This document shows, piece by piece, positions 34,452-42,505 of a DNA stretch of 64,000 bases. The notes beneath the pieces are model-generated. The model saw only the letters and a list, made by a program, of their open reading frames with translations. It did not search any database and had not been told where the DNA came from. Every line of letters starts with the position of its first letter. Positions within the stretch are counted from its first letter, which is position 1. The stretch is from positions 1 through 64,000 of the forward strand of contig DATGZN010000092.1 in assembly GCA_035297145.1 (NCBI GenBank), given 5' to 3'. A program made the translations under genes and the position numbers. This DNA is from QHXW01 sp035297145 (GTDB lineage: Bacteria; Acidobacteriota; Terriglobia; Bryobacterales; Bryobacteraceae).

Positions 34452-37085
34452 ATGACGCGCAAACCGCCTCGCCTGGCTTGTTTTCTGGTTCGCGATGAAG
34501 TTGTTTTGGGCGATCTGATTGAGGAGTACAACACCTACCACCGCTCGTCCGCCTGGTTTTGGAAACAGACCTGGAGTCTGCTGTGGTTTACCGGCCATGC
34601 CGAGCAGCCAGAAAGGAAACGCCCCGTGAATTTGTTGAGTGATTTTTGGACCGACTTCCGTTACACCCTGCGGACCTTTACCAAGAATCCGGGCTTCGCT
34701 GTTGTGGTGATCCTGGCAATTGCTCTAGGAGTCGGCGCGAACACGACAATCTTCACCCTGCTCAACTCCCTCGCCTTGCGCCCGCTGCCAGTGCCGGACT
34801 CACGGCGCGTCGTGGGCGTCTACCAAATATTTCAAGGCCACGCGCCGCGCAACGTGAACGGTGAGGTAAGCCTGTTCTCCTATTCCGAGTATCAGCGGTA
34901 TCGCGATCAGAACCGAGTGTTTTCCGGACTGGCGGCCTACTATCCGTTCTTCCGTGCCACACTCGCCGGCGAGACGCCGCGCGACATGAGCGGGGAACTG
35001 GCGACGTGCAACTACTTCCGCGTATTGGGAGTGCAACCCGTGATCGGCCGAGGCTTCGCCGACAGTGACTGCGCGGCGCCAGGTTTGGCGCCTGTCGTGG
35101 TGTTGAGCGATAGCGCGTGGCGGAGTGTATTCGCGAGCGACCCCTCCATGATCGGCAAAGTGATCACGCTCAATCGCGTGAGACTCACGGTGATCGGTGT
35201 TGCGCCCCCGGGATTCCATGGAGGGCAAATATCCGCGGCCGACTTTTGGGCGCCCCTCACATTGGATCCCCTCATTCACGAGGGAGACTCTCTCAAAGGC
35301 GATAATCTGAGCTGGCTGGTTCTGGCCGGACGTCTGAAGAATGGAGTCACTCTCGACCAGGCGCGGGCCAATCTGAGCGTGATCGCGGGCCAGATCGATC
35401 ACCTGCATCCCGGCCGCAAAACCACGCTCTCCGTGGATGTAGCGACATTCATGAGTGTTCCCGAGGAGAGGCAGGGCGTACTGACTGTGGCGAAAGTGAT
35501 TTTCGCGGCCGTCAGCCTCGTGCTGCTGATCGCGTGCGCGAATGTCGCGAATCTGCTGCTGTCGCGCTCGAGCGCTCGCCAAAAGGAAATCGCGGTCAGG
35601 GTATCCGTGGGCGCCAGCCGCGGGCGCCTGGTCCGGCAACTGTTGACCGAAAGCGTAGTCCTGGCTCTTCCCGGCGGCCTGCTCGGTGGCATGGCCGCCG
35701 CCTTGTTACTGAAGCCTCTGTTTCTCATGCTGATTTCGCATCTCCCCAGCGAAGTCCCGCCACTGACGCTCGACCTGAGTCCCGACCTCACCGTTCTCGC
35801 CTATACGCTGGCGTTGACGCTGCTGACGGGAATCGTCTTCGGCCTGGCTCCGGCGTTACAGGCATCGAGGCCCGATCTGACGATGGCCCTCAGGATGGAG
35901 GGAAGCGGACACGGCGCGCATGGTTCCCATGGATGGCTGCGCAGTGCCTTGGTCGTAGCGCAAGTCTCCGTCTGCCTGATCCTGTTGATCACCGCAGGCT
36001 TGCTGGCCCGCGGAGTTCAGGTGTCCCAGACGATTGAGCCCGGCTTCCGCACCGACCATATATTCTCGGCAAAGTTCGACCTGGAACAGCAGCATTACAA
36101 CGAGCTGCGCGCCATGACATTTCATCGTTTGCTCATGGAGCGAGCTGCGTCTCTGCCCGGCGTGGATGGCGTGGCGGAGACTGTCGTCGTGCCGCTGAGC
36201 ATGAATTCCTGGGGCAACCAGATCACACTCCCTGGCCGCCCGGACAAGCTGCAGGACCGGTTTACGTTAGTCTCACCGGAATTCTTTTCCGTGCTCGGAA
36301 TCCCCGTCATCCACGGCCGCAACTTCACCCAACTGGAAATCGATGGAAACGCGCGGGTCGCCATCGTCATGGAATCCACCGCGCGAAAACTTTGGCCCGG
36401 CCAGGATCCCCTTGGCAAAACATTCTCCGATGACGAAAAGAAACCACCACCTATCGAAGTCGTTGGCGTTGCTCGCGATTCCCACGCCTCGAGCCTGAGC
36501 GAACTCGATTCCATCTTCTTTTACTTTCCGCTGAAAGCTGATGCGCAAGTGCCTTTGAAACTTCTCGTGCACAGTAAAGCCACCTTCGAGCAGACCGCCA
36601 AGGCCCTCCGTGCCGCCGTACGCAGCATCGATCCGAACGTGCTGGTGGATGTGAGGAGCATGGACCAGAATTTGGAGATGTACCGGACTCCCGGCGTGTT
36701 GGTCACCGAGCTTGCTGGGGCGCTTGGTGGATTCGCTCTGCTTCTAGCATCGATCGGTATCTATAGCGTGGTATCACACGCCGTCAGCCGCCGTGTACGG
36801 GAAATCGGCATTCGCATGAGCCTGGGCGCTGAGCGGCGCGACGTCATGGGTTTGGTGCTGCGCGGGGCGATGCGCCCTGTAATGATCGGGATAGCCCTCG
36901 GAATCATGGCTTGCGCGGCCGTCTCGCGGGTACTTTCTGGCGTACTCTATGGCGTGAGCCCCCTCGATCCGGCCGCCTTTGCCGGCGTGACGCTGTTCCT
37001 GGCCGGTGTTGCCCTACTGGCAAGCTACCTCCCAGCTCGCCGCGCGACTCGTATCGATCCCATGCAAGCCCTACGTCACGATTAG
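34452..37085 (+). CDS. MacB/FtsX-like orphan permease (acidobacterial ADOP family)
   Basis: An 877-residue inner-membrane protein with two FtsX/MacB_PCD repeats and no ATPase domain, as in the acidobacterial duplicated orphan permeases. Hallmarks are DFRYTLRTFTKNPGFAVVV, LALGVGANTTIFTL-type LGVGANTTIFTLLNSLALRPLP, the repeat junction RQLLTESVVLALPGG and the end YLPARRATRIDPMQALRHD. About eight membrane helices. A short N-terminal prefix (residues 1-60, DLIEEYNTYHRSSAWFW) precedes the first repeat. Which ATPase or partner it uses, if any, is unknown. It follows padR by 3 nt. Confidence 0.93.
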   Translation: MTRKPPRLACFLVRDEVVLGDLIEEYNTYHRSSAWFWKQTWSLLWFTGHAEQPERKRPVNLLSDFWTDFRYTLRTFTKNPGFAVVVILAIALGVGANTTIFTLLNSLALRPLPVPDSRRVVGVYQIFQGHAPRNVNGEVSLFSYSEYQRYRDQNRVFSGLAAYYPFFRATLAGETPRDMSGELATCNYFRVLGVQPVIGRGFADSDCAAPGLAPVVVLSDSAWRSVFASDPSMIGKVITLNRVRLTVIGVAPPGFHGGQISAADFWAPLTLDPLIHEGDSLKGDNLSWLVLAGRLKNGVTLDQARANLSVIAGQIDHLHPGRKTTLSVDVATFMSVPEERQGVLTVAKVIFAAVSLVLLIACANVANLLLSRSSARQKEIAVRVSVGASRGRLVRQLLTESVVLALPGGLLGGMAAALLLKPLFLMLISHLPSEVPPLTLDLSPDLTVLAYTLALTLLTGIVFGLAPALQASRPDLTMALRMEGSGHGAHGSHGWLRSALVVAQVSVCLILLITAGLLARGVQVSQTIEPGFRTDHIFSAKFDLEQQHYNELRAMTFHRLLMERAASLPGVDGVAETVVVPLSMNSWGNQITLPGRPDKLQDRFTLVSPEFFSVLGIPVIHGRNFTQLEIDGNARVAIVMESTARKLWPGQDPLGKTFSDDEKKPPPIEVVGVARDSHASSLSELDSIFFYFPLKADAQVPLKLLVHSKATFEQTAKALRAAVRSIDPNVLVDVRSMDQNLEMYRTPGVLVTELAGALGGFALLLASIGIYSVVSHAVSRRVREIGIRMSLGAERRDVMGLVLRGAMRPVMIGIALGIMACAAVSRVLSGVLYGVSPLDPAAFAGVTLFLAGVALLASYLPARRATRIDPMQALRHD

Positions 37086-37131
37086 CCAGATTTTCTCGAA
37101 AACCCACCCTTTCCGTTCCGATAAGCTCAGT

Positions 37132-37452
37132 GTGGGAGCATTTCTCGATGACGCCGAAGCGATCCTGGAAGCGGCGGAAGCTGCTGCCCCATCGTCCAAT
37201 CCGGCCAATGTCACCATCCTGATCAGCCCGCAAGGCGGCATCCACATGCTGTCCGACTCGGACTGGCCGCTCGCCTCCCTGGAGGCTCATCACGGGGCCC
37301 GTACGGCCTACCGGGTGAGCCAGACAAGCGGTCATGTCACCGTGGAAGGGCGGTCCGGGAACCAGCGATGCCGCCTGGAATCTGAACATCCGCAAGCAGT
37401 TGCGCGCCGCCTGCTGGCTGGCCCAGGGCCTACCCTCCCCTGCCGTTACTGA
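37132..37452 (+). CDS. Conserved-looking hypothetical protein
   Basis: A 106-residue protein; the frame is open further left to 37006 inside the permease, and GTG at 37132 is chosen as the first start after that gene ends, with modest confidence. It has an acidic helix (FLDDAEAILEAAEAAAP), then ISPQGGIHMLSDSDWPL and RTAYRVSQTSGHVTVEGR, which look like ordered strands, and an Arg/Pro-rich end. No family is recognised. It may be part of the padR-permease unit, 46 nt behind it. Confidence 0.5.
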   Translation: MGAFLDDAEAILEAAEAAAPSSNPANVTILISPQGGIHMLSDSDWPLASLEAHHGARTAYRVSQTSGHVTVEGRSGNQRCRLESEHPQAVARRLLAGPGPTLPCRY

Positions 37453-37484
37453 GACTATTTCCCTGCCCGAAACACTCCTAGATC

Positions 37485-38669
37485 GTGGTGCCACAGGAAC
37501 CTGAACCTGTTGTCAGCGAAGAGCTTATCCGCCAAGTCGAGCGGCACTCCGCCGATATCGCTGATGATGTGGCGCGGCTGCGGTTCGTCCGTGACTCCGT
37601 TGCCAGGCATGAAGCCGCCGCCCGCCGACGGGCTCGATTTCTCGACCGGTCGATGGAGGCTCAAAGGCAACGAGTACGGCTCGCCATTGCTATCCCATTG
37701 ACCGCATTGTTGTTATCGTTCACCCTGACACCCAATGTGGCGCGGAATCCACAACCCCATGCGGTCCCCGTCCGGGTCCACGCTGCGGCAGATAGCGCGG
37801 TGCCAAAAGTCTGGCTGGTGGAGCGAAAAGCCGGCCTGGAAATCTTCAGCAACGGTTTGCGCCTCGAGAACGAGTTTCTGACTTCAACCCGCACCCGTAG
37901 TTATCGCGCCTTCGATAGGCGAACTTGGCGGGCGTCGAACGGGGAAACGCGGCCGGCGGGCATCGTTTTCCACACCACCGAGAGCCGGATGGCGCCGTTC
38001 GAGCCCAGCCAAAATGCGCGCCTTCAATACAATGGGCGTAACCTCTTGGCTTTCATCGCCAAAAATCACTTGTATCACTTCGTGATCGACCGGTTCGGCC
38101 GTGTTTTTCGCGTCGTAGCAGAAACCGATTATGCGAACCATGCGGGCCGCTCGGTCTGGGCCGACGACCGGTTTATCTACTGGAGTTTGAACCAAAGCTT
38201 TCTGGGCGTAGCATTTGAGGCGCAGACGGAATCCGCCGATATCGCCACGCGAGCGCAAATCGATGCAGCGCGGGTACTTACCGAGATGCTGCGCAGCCGA
38301 TACCGCATTCCTGTGGCCGACTGCGTCACGCACGCGCAAGTCTCCGTAAACCTGCAGACCATGCGGCTCGGATACCACACCGATTGGGCGGCCAACTTCC
38401 CGTTCCGCGATGTCGGCTTGGGAGATGGATACAATACGCCCGTTGCCGCACTGACGCTGTTCGGTTTCGATTACGATTCCGCATTTCTCCAAGCCAACGG
38501 CGGGCGTGTGTGGCCGGGACTGGTGATCGCGGAGGAGCAGATCGTGCAGGAAGCCGCGGCTCACGGAACGACGTTGGAACTCTACCGCCGCAAGCTGCGC
38601 CAACGATTTCACGACTGGAAGCCCGACAGGGCAGGGTCCTCTGCCGATGACGCCGCGGGCGACCGGTAA
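37485..38669 (+). CDS. Membrane-anchored N-acetylmuramoyl-L-alanine amidase-like (Amidase_2/PGRP) protein
   Basis: A 394-residue protein. After an N-terminal cytoplasmic helical part comes one membrane helix (about 66-82, RLAIAIPLTALLLSFTL). The periplasmic domain has the T7-lysozyme-type amidase features: GIVFHTTES (zinc His), NHLYHFVIDRFGRVFRVV, ANHAGRSVW, FLGVAFEAQT and CVTHAQVSVN (second zinc His). It should cleave stem peptides from peptidoglycan. The start is GTG at 37485. A weakly linked 106-residue protein gene precedes it by 32 nt. Confidence 0.8.
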   Translation: MVPQEPEPVVSEELIRQVERHSADIADDVARLRFVRDSVARHEAAARRRARFLDRSMEAQRQRVRLAIAIPLTALLLSFTLTPNVARNPQPHAVPVRVHAAADSAVPKVWLVERKAGLEIFSNGLRLENEFLTSTRTRSYRAFDRRTWRASNGETRPAGIVFHTTESRMAPFEPSQNARLQYNGRNLLAFIAKNHLYHFVIDRFGRVFRVVAETDYANHAGRSVWADDRFIYWSLNQSFLGVAFEAQTESADIATRAQIDAARVLTEMLRSRYRIPVADCVTHAQVSVNLQTMRLGYHTDWAANFPFRDVGLGDGYNTPVAALTLFGFDYDSAFLQANGGRVWPGLVIAEEQIVQEAAAHGTTLELYRRKLRQRFHDWKPDRAGSSADDAAGDR

Positions 38670-38707
38670 CCGGCTCCGCACAAAACACGTCGTGCGAAAA
38701 TAGAGAA

Positions 38708-39814
38708 ATGCGCGTACGTCTTGCCTTAGCTGCGCTAGTAGTCTGTTTCTGCGCGCTGGCGGAACAAAGCCTCACCGTGGACCAAGTGCTCTCCTTCATC
38801 CGGTCTTCCGTGAAGATGAAGATGCCGGACAAGGAAGTCGCCCGCTATCTGGCTACGGTCAAGCTCTCGGAACGTCTGGATGAGAGGACCGTGGAGGAAT
38901 TGCAGGGCGAGGGCGCTGGTCCCAAGACCATAGCGGCTCTCGACGCACTGGCCAACGCATCGGGATCGTTGCCCAACCCGCAAACGAAGGCCCCGCCACC
39001 GGCTTACACACCACCACCACCTCCTTCTTCCGAGGATCAGCAGGAGATCATCAGCGAGATGCGCGACTACGCGATGCAGTACACGAAAAAGCTGCCGAAT
39101 TTCATCTGTACGCAGGTGACGCGCAAGTACATCGCGCAGACGGGGAAGGACGATTTTCATCCCGAAGCCACGGTAATGGAGAACCTGACCTACTACGAGG
39201 AACAGGAGCATTACAAGGTCATGATGGTGAACGATCACTACGTCGATCTGTCGCACGACGCGGTGGGCGGGGCCAATTCGTCCGGGGATTTTGGAAGCTT
39301 ACTCCGGTCGACCCTTTCGCCTCATGCGGAGGCGACGATCGAGTTCGATCATTGGGCCACGCTGCGCGGAAATGTCTGCTACGTGTTTTCATATAGCATT
39401 ACGAGCGGGCACTCGGAGTGGAGCATCGCATCCGGGCGCGCGGACAAGAGCATGGACCGGATCATTGTGGGTTATCACGGCCTGATCTATGTGGAGAAGA
39501 AGGCGTCCCACGAGATCCTGCGCATCAGCCTCATAGCGGACAATATTCCGCGGTCGTTCCCAATTCATGAAGCCAGTGACACGCTGGACTACGGCTATCA
39601 GAACTTGAGCGGCCAGGAATTCCTGTTGCCGTTAAAAGCGCAGGTTATGTTACGCGACGACCGGTTCCGCAGCAAGAACGATCTGGAATTCCGCTTGTAT
39701 AGAATGTATTCCGCCGACGCCACCATCAAATTCGACACGGAAGTTCCCGCACCGCTGCCCGACGACCAGACCAAGGAGCAGCCGGCCCAGCCGCAAGCTC
39801 AGCCGCCCAAGTAA
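38708..39814 (+). CDS. Exported protein of unknown function
   Basis: A 368-residue protein with a signal peptide (MRVRLALAALVVCFCALAEQ). A helical N-terminal part of about 75 residues (VDQVLSFIRSSVKMKMPD, RTVEELQGEGAGPKTI) is joined by a Pro-rich linker (KAPPPAYTPPPPPSSED) to a beta-rich C-terminal domain with LPNFICTQVTRKYIA, a phrase I associate with a group of acidobacterial exported proteins. The tail is Pro/Gln-rich. The first helical part looks like a helix-hairpin-helix-like dimerising module, but this is guesswork. Located between the amidase and the phosphatase. Confidence 0.65.
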   Translation: MRVRLALAALVVCFCALAEQSLTVDQVLSFIRSSVKMKMPDKEVARYLATVKLSERLDERTVEELQGEGAGPKTIAALDALANASGSLPNPQTKAPPPAYTPPPPPSSEDQQEIISEMRDYAMQYTKKLPNFICTQVTRKYIAQTGKDDFHPEATVMENLTYYEEQEHYKVMMVNDHYVDLSHDAVGGANSSGDFGSLLRSTLSPHAEATIEFDHWATLRGNVCYVFSYSITSGHSEWSIASGRADKSMDRIIVGYHGLIYVEKKASHEILRISLIADNIPRSFPIHEASDTLDYGYQNLSGQEFLLPLKAQVMLRDDRFRSKNDLEFRLYRMYSADATIKFDTEVPAPLPDDQTKEQPAQPQAQPPK

Positions 39815-39959
39815 ACCGAATTGCCGCTACGTGCTACAATTCGACGTTTGCATGCCCTTTTCGCCCCCCCTCGCAGGGCTGTCGAGCGGAGTGAAGCCAA
39901 TACCGAGGTGGTGGTCAACAAACATCGGTAAAATAGCTAAAACATTTCACGGGAGGCGA

Positions 39960-39986
39960 ATGCCCTGGCTGCGCCTCGCCGCATGA
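39960..39986 (+). CDS. Possible leader peptide before the PP2C gene
   Basis: An 8-codon frame (MPWLRLAA) starts 3 nt after GGGAGG (39951-39956), and its TGA overlaps the ATG of the phosphatase gene as ATGA. The spacing from GGGAGG is short. It could couple translation of the phosphatase, or the GGGAGG may simply serve the phosphatase poorly. Evidence is only arrangement. Confidence 0.3.
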   Translation: MPWLRLAA

Positions 39987-40744
39987 CTATGCTCGACGCA
40001 TTCGCGCTATCCGATGTCGGACGGGTCCGCACCAACAATGAGGACTGCGCCCTCATTTTGCCCGAGATCGGCCTGTATCTTCTGGCGGATGGAATGGGCG
40101 GCGCACGGGCCGGAGAAATGGCCTCGCGGCTGGCCATCGACACGGTAGCGGAAGTGGTGCGCCAGTCCTGGCAGCGCGATCCTCAGGTGCTCCTGAGTGC
40201 CGTAGAAGAGGCCAACCGGCGAGTGCTCGAAGCATCCAACAGCGATCCGCAACTGGAGGGCATGGGCACCACGCTGGTGGCGGTGCTGGAATCGGGCGAC
40301 GAATTGGCCATCGCCAGTGTCGGGGACAGCCGCGCGTACCTGCTGGACGAGGCCGGGTTCCGCACCATCACAGAAGATCAAACGTGGGTGCACGAAGTGG
40401 GCCGGCCGCTGGGCCTCGACGAAGAGAGCTTGCGCAATCACCCCATGCGCCACGTGCTGACCATGGCCATCGGGGTGGGTGGGGCGCTATCCATCCACTA
40501 CTACATGGTCCAGTTGAAGCCTTCAGCGCTGCTGTTGATGTGCAGCGACGGCCTGCACGGTGTCGTGGAGCCTCAGGTAATCGAGGGGGTCCTACGCGAC
40601 GATGCGGAAGATCACAGCCAACTCGAATACAAGTGCCGTGCGCTCATCGAGGCAGCGAAGGAAGCGGGCGGGCCCGACAACGTCACTTGTGTGTTGCTGC
40701 GCGGCGCGCCGGTGTGGCCGTCGCCGTCGGATCATCAGTATTAG
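39983..40744 (+). CDS. PP2C family serine/threonine phosphatase
   Basis: A 253-residue metal-dependent phosphatase with the PP2C/PPM motifs in order: RTNNEDCAL, YLLADGMGG, GTTLVAVL, ASVGDSRAYLL, LMCSDGLHG and GGPDNVTCVLL, including the metal-binding Asp in each. It would reverse Ser/Thr phosphorylation; a cognate kinase is not adjacent. The start at 39983 gives MTMLDAFALSDVGRVRTNNED. A possible leader frame overlaps it. A hairpin repeat lies 17 nt after the stop. Confidence 0.92.
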   Translation: MTMLDAFALSDVGRVRTNNEDCALILPEIGLYLLADGMGGARAGEMASRLAIDTVAEVVRQSWQRDPQVLLSAVEEANRRVLEASNSDPQLEGMGTTLVAVLESGDELAIASVGDSRAYLLDEAGFRTITEDQTWVHEVGRPLGLDEESLRNHPMRHVLTMAIGVGGALSIHYYMVQLKPSALLLMCSDGLHGVVEPQVIEGVLRDDAEDHSQLEYKCRALIEAAKEAGGPDNVTCVLLRGAPVWPSPSDHQY

Positions 40745-42305
40745 ACCGATGGAGAAGATTTGGACAGGCCGGAACGCCTGTCCTACCAAAACGCAGCGTA
40801 CCGCTGAGCACCGCCGCTAGGGCCATGCATACGGTGACATCGGTTAGTGCATGAAACAGAAACAGGTGCCGGAAAGTTTCCTCCGAGTCGGCGAGCGATG
40901 AAATGCAGTATTCGGATGCGGCGGCAATAACGAGTCCCGCGGTCAACCAGGCCATCCTTACCGAAATGCAACTGGGCCGCGCCCACAAGATCACGCCGAT
41001 TCCGGCCGACAACATCGCGTACCAGACTAAAATGTGGCTGGGCCACCAAAAAAATAACCGGATGCGGAGATCGCCTAGGACGCGAACTTTTCGGATCTCT
41101 GCCCTGGCCTCACGGCATCCTGGCGGCGGAAATTTCCGAAATCAAACCGGATGTATCGTGCCCAGGTCTGCAGGTCTCCTCGCATAATGTGGACAGCGGT
41201 CACTGGATGGTGCCGATAGTACTCCGCGGTTTTGAGATAGCTCGTCCGGCGGCAGAAATCGGCAAACCACTGGGAGCGCGGCGGGAGTACCTTCGTGATA
41301 GGCAGTATGACCGATGTATTGCACGTCACTCGCTGGAAGCCCCAGTTCCTGCAAGTCGCGCCCAGGATTCGTGGACGCTTTCGCCAGCTTGCGGAAGATC
41401 AGATTGAATCGCGCCTCCCCTTTGTAGTGGGCTGGAGTGATCGCACGCACCATGATGACGCCCGCAAGCAGGAGCGCACTCATACCCGCCCCAAGGCGTC
41501 GAATGGCGAGGCGCCTTTCCTTACGCGTCGTCAGGAATAAGAACAGCGCCGGCAGAAATCCCCACAAGGCGTGCTGTGCCTTGGAGGCGATCAGCAAAAT
41601 CGCGAAAAGCGAGAACCCGAGCACCGTGGCAACCTGAGGTCCTCTCGTAATGATCAGTGTTGCCAGCGCGACGCTGCCGAGAAGCCCCAGTAGCGCGGCA
41701 GTGTCCGAATAGAATGAATTCAAATGCGACACGTAGAGGACGTCCGAGAAAATCCAGAGGATTGCAATCCTGACTCCGGCCGACGCCCAAGTAGTCAATC
41801 CACGCGTCGCCACCAGAATCAGCGCGAACGCAATGAGGAGGATGAGTGCATGCACCGCTCCAAGCCAACGAATGTTGAAGACGTTCCCTTCCTTGGTGGT
41901 GCGGCTCAGAAAAAACGCAAGGTCCGCGGTCCATTCCTCGAATGAGCGGAAATCACTCTCCAACCGTGATTCTCTGGATAAGATGTAGTCCGCATTGAAA
42001 TATTTGCTTCCAGCGTCCGGATCCGCAGGAACCAGGGAAAGACGGCGTGCAATTTTCGCAAAGTCTCCGTTGTCCGCCATCCCTATGTATGGCGGAACCA
42101 GAATCTGCGTGCAAACAATGGCCGCGAAGATAGCAAGGAGCGCGCCTTCGATACACCAAATAAGAACTGGTCTTCTGCTCGGCCGTTGCAGTGCGATCGG
42201 CGAAGACTCAGTACCGGGTAGATCGTATGGCACTTTTCTCCATTCTAGTTGGGCGCGAAAGAAGCGGGCGCGCGGGAGTGGCCCGTCGCTTCGGATCAGC
42301 AGCAC
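40683..42305 (-). pseudogene. Polytopic membrane protein gene with two frameshifts (glycan transferase-like)
   Basis: The frame starting at 42305 encodes a polytopic protein (VPPYIGMADNGDF, FNADYIL, VLYVSHLNSFYSDTAALLG) until about 41280, where the natural continuation (SQWFADFCRRTSYLKTAEYY) shifts to another frame. That frame reads about 41265 to 41100 and stops at 41075. The first frame then resumes at about 41110 (EIRKVRVLGDLRIRLFFW, YAMLSAGIGVILW, RHLFLFHALTDVTVCMALA). The two indels are compensating. The final frame runs through the hairpin at 40762-40786 and overlaps the phosphatase gene by 62 nt to a stop at 40683. Topology and phrases recall WsfD-type hexose transferases; this is a guess. 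It may be a decayed gene or reflect sequence errors. Confidence 0.65.
40762..40786. repeat. Dispersed hairpin repeat, family A, copy 2
   Basis: Arms GGACAGGC (40762-40769) and GCCTGTCC (40776-40783) around CGGAAC, followed by TAC. It lies just after the phosphatase stop. On the other strand it is inside the read-through of the disrupted membrane-protein gene, where it would encode RTGVPACPN, so the original end of that gene seems to have been lost to it. Confidence 0.75.
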
Positions 42306-42310
42306 TAAGT

Positions 42311-42376
42311 ACCGCTCCCTGTGGTCGCGGCTCGGTAAAGGGCTGTCGGAACTGAGCCGTGACCAAAGGAAGCGGT
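42311..42376. repeat. Dispersed repeat, family B, complete inverted repeat
   Basis: A left arm at 42311-42336 and a right arm at 42351-42376 are inverted copies matching at 22 of 26 positions, around a 14-nt loop. The left arm matches the single-arm copy at 12833-12863. A palindromic element of about 66 bp, of REP or miniature-element type. It abuts the start of the disrupted membrane-protein gene. Confidence 0.7.
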
Positions 42377-42394
42377 TGTATCAGGCGAACGAAC

Positions 42395-42478
42395 CTATTT
42401 CAGCAGCACCTTGACGGCTTCCTCCAAATCGAACAGGGAATCGTGCATGGACGAAGGATCTGGCGAAGTGTAACCAGC
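42395..42478 (-). pseudogene. Possible 3' remnant of a coding sequence
   Basis: On the minus strand a frame encodes 27 residues ending in a normal-looking C terminus (SSMHDSLFDLEEAVKVLLK) and then TAG. Its composition is protein-like and it lacks a start and an upstream portion because family A repeat DNA and the permease end lie immediately before it. It may be the tail of a deleted gene. No family assigned. Confidence 0.3.
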
Positions 42479-42481
42479 TTT

Positions 42482-42505
42482 GACCGGCAGGAATGCCTGT
42501 CCTAC
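42482..42505. repeat. Dispersed hairpin repeat, family A, copy 3
   Basis: The right half (GGAATGCCTGTCCTAC) is identical to copy 1, while the left arm (GACCGGCA) has diverged. The last bases, CTA at 42502-42504, are the TAG stop codon of the downstream permease gene on the minus strand, so the repeat forms the end of that gene. Confidence 0.65.
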
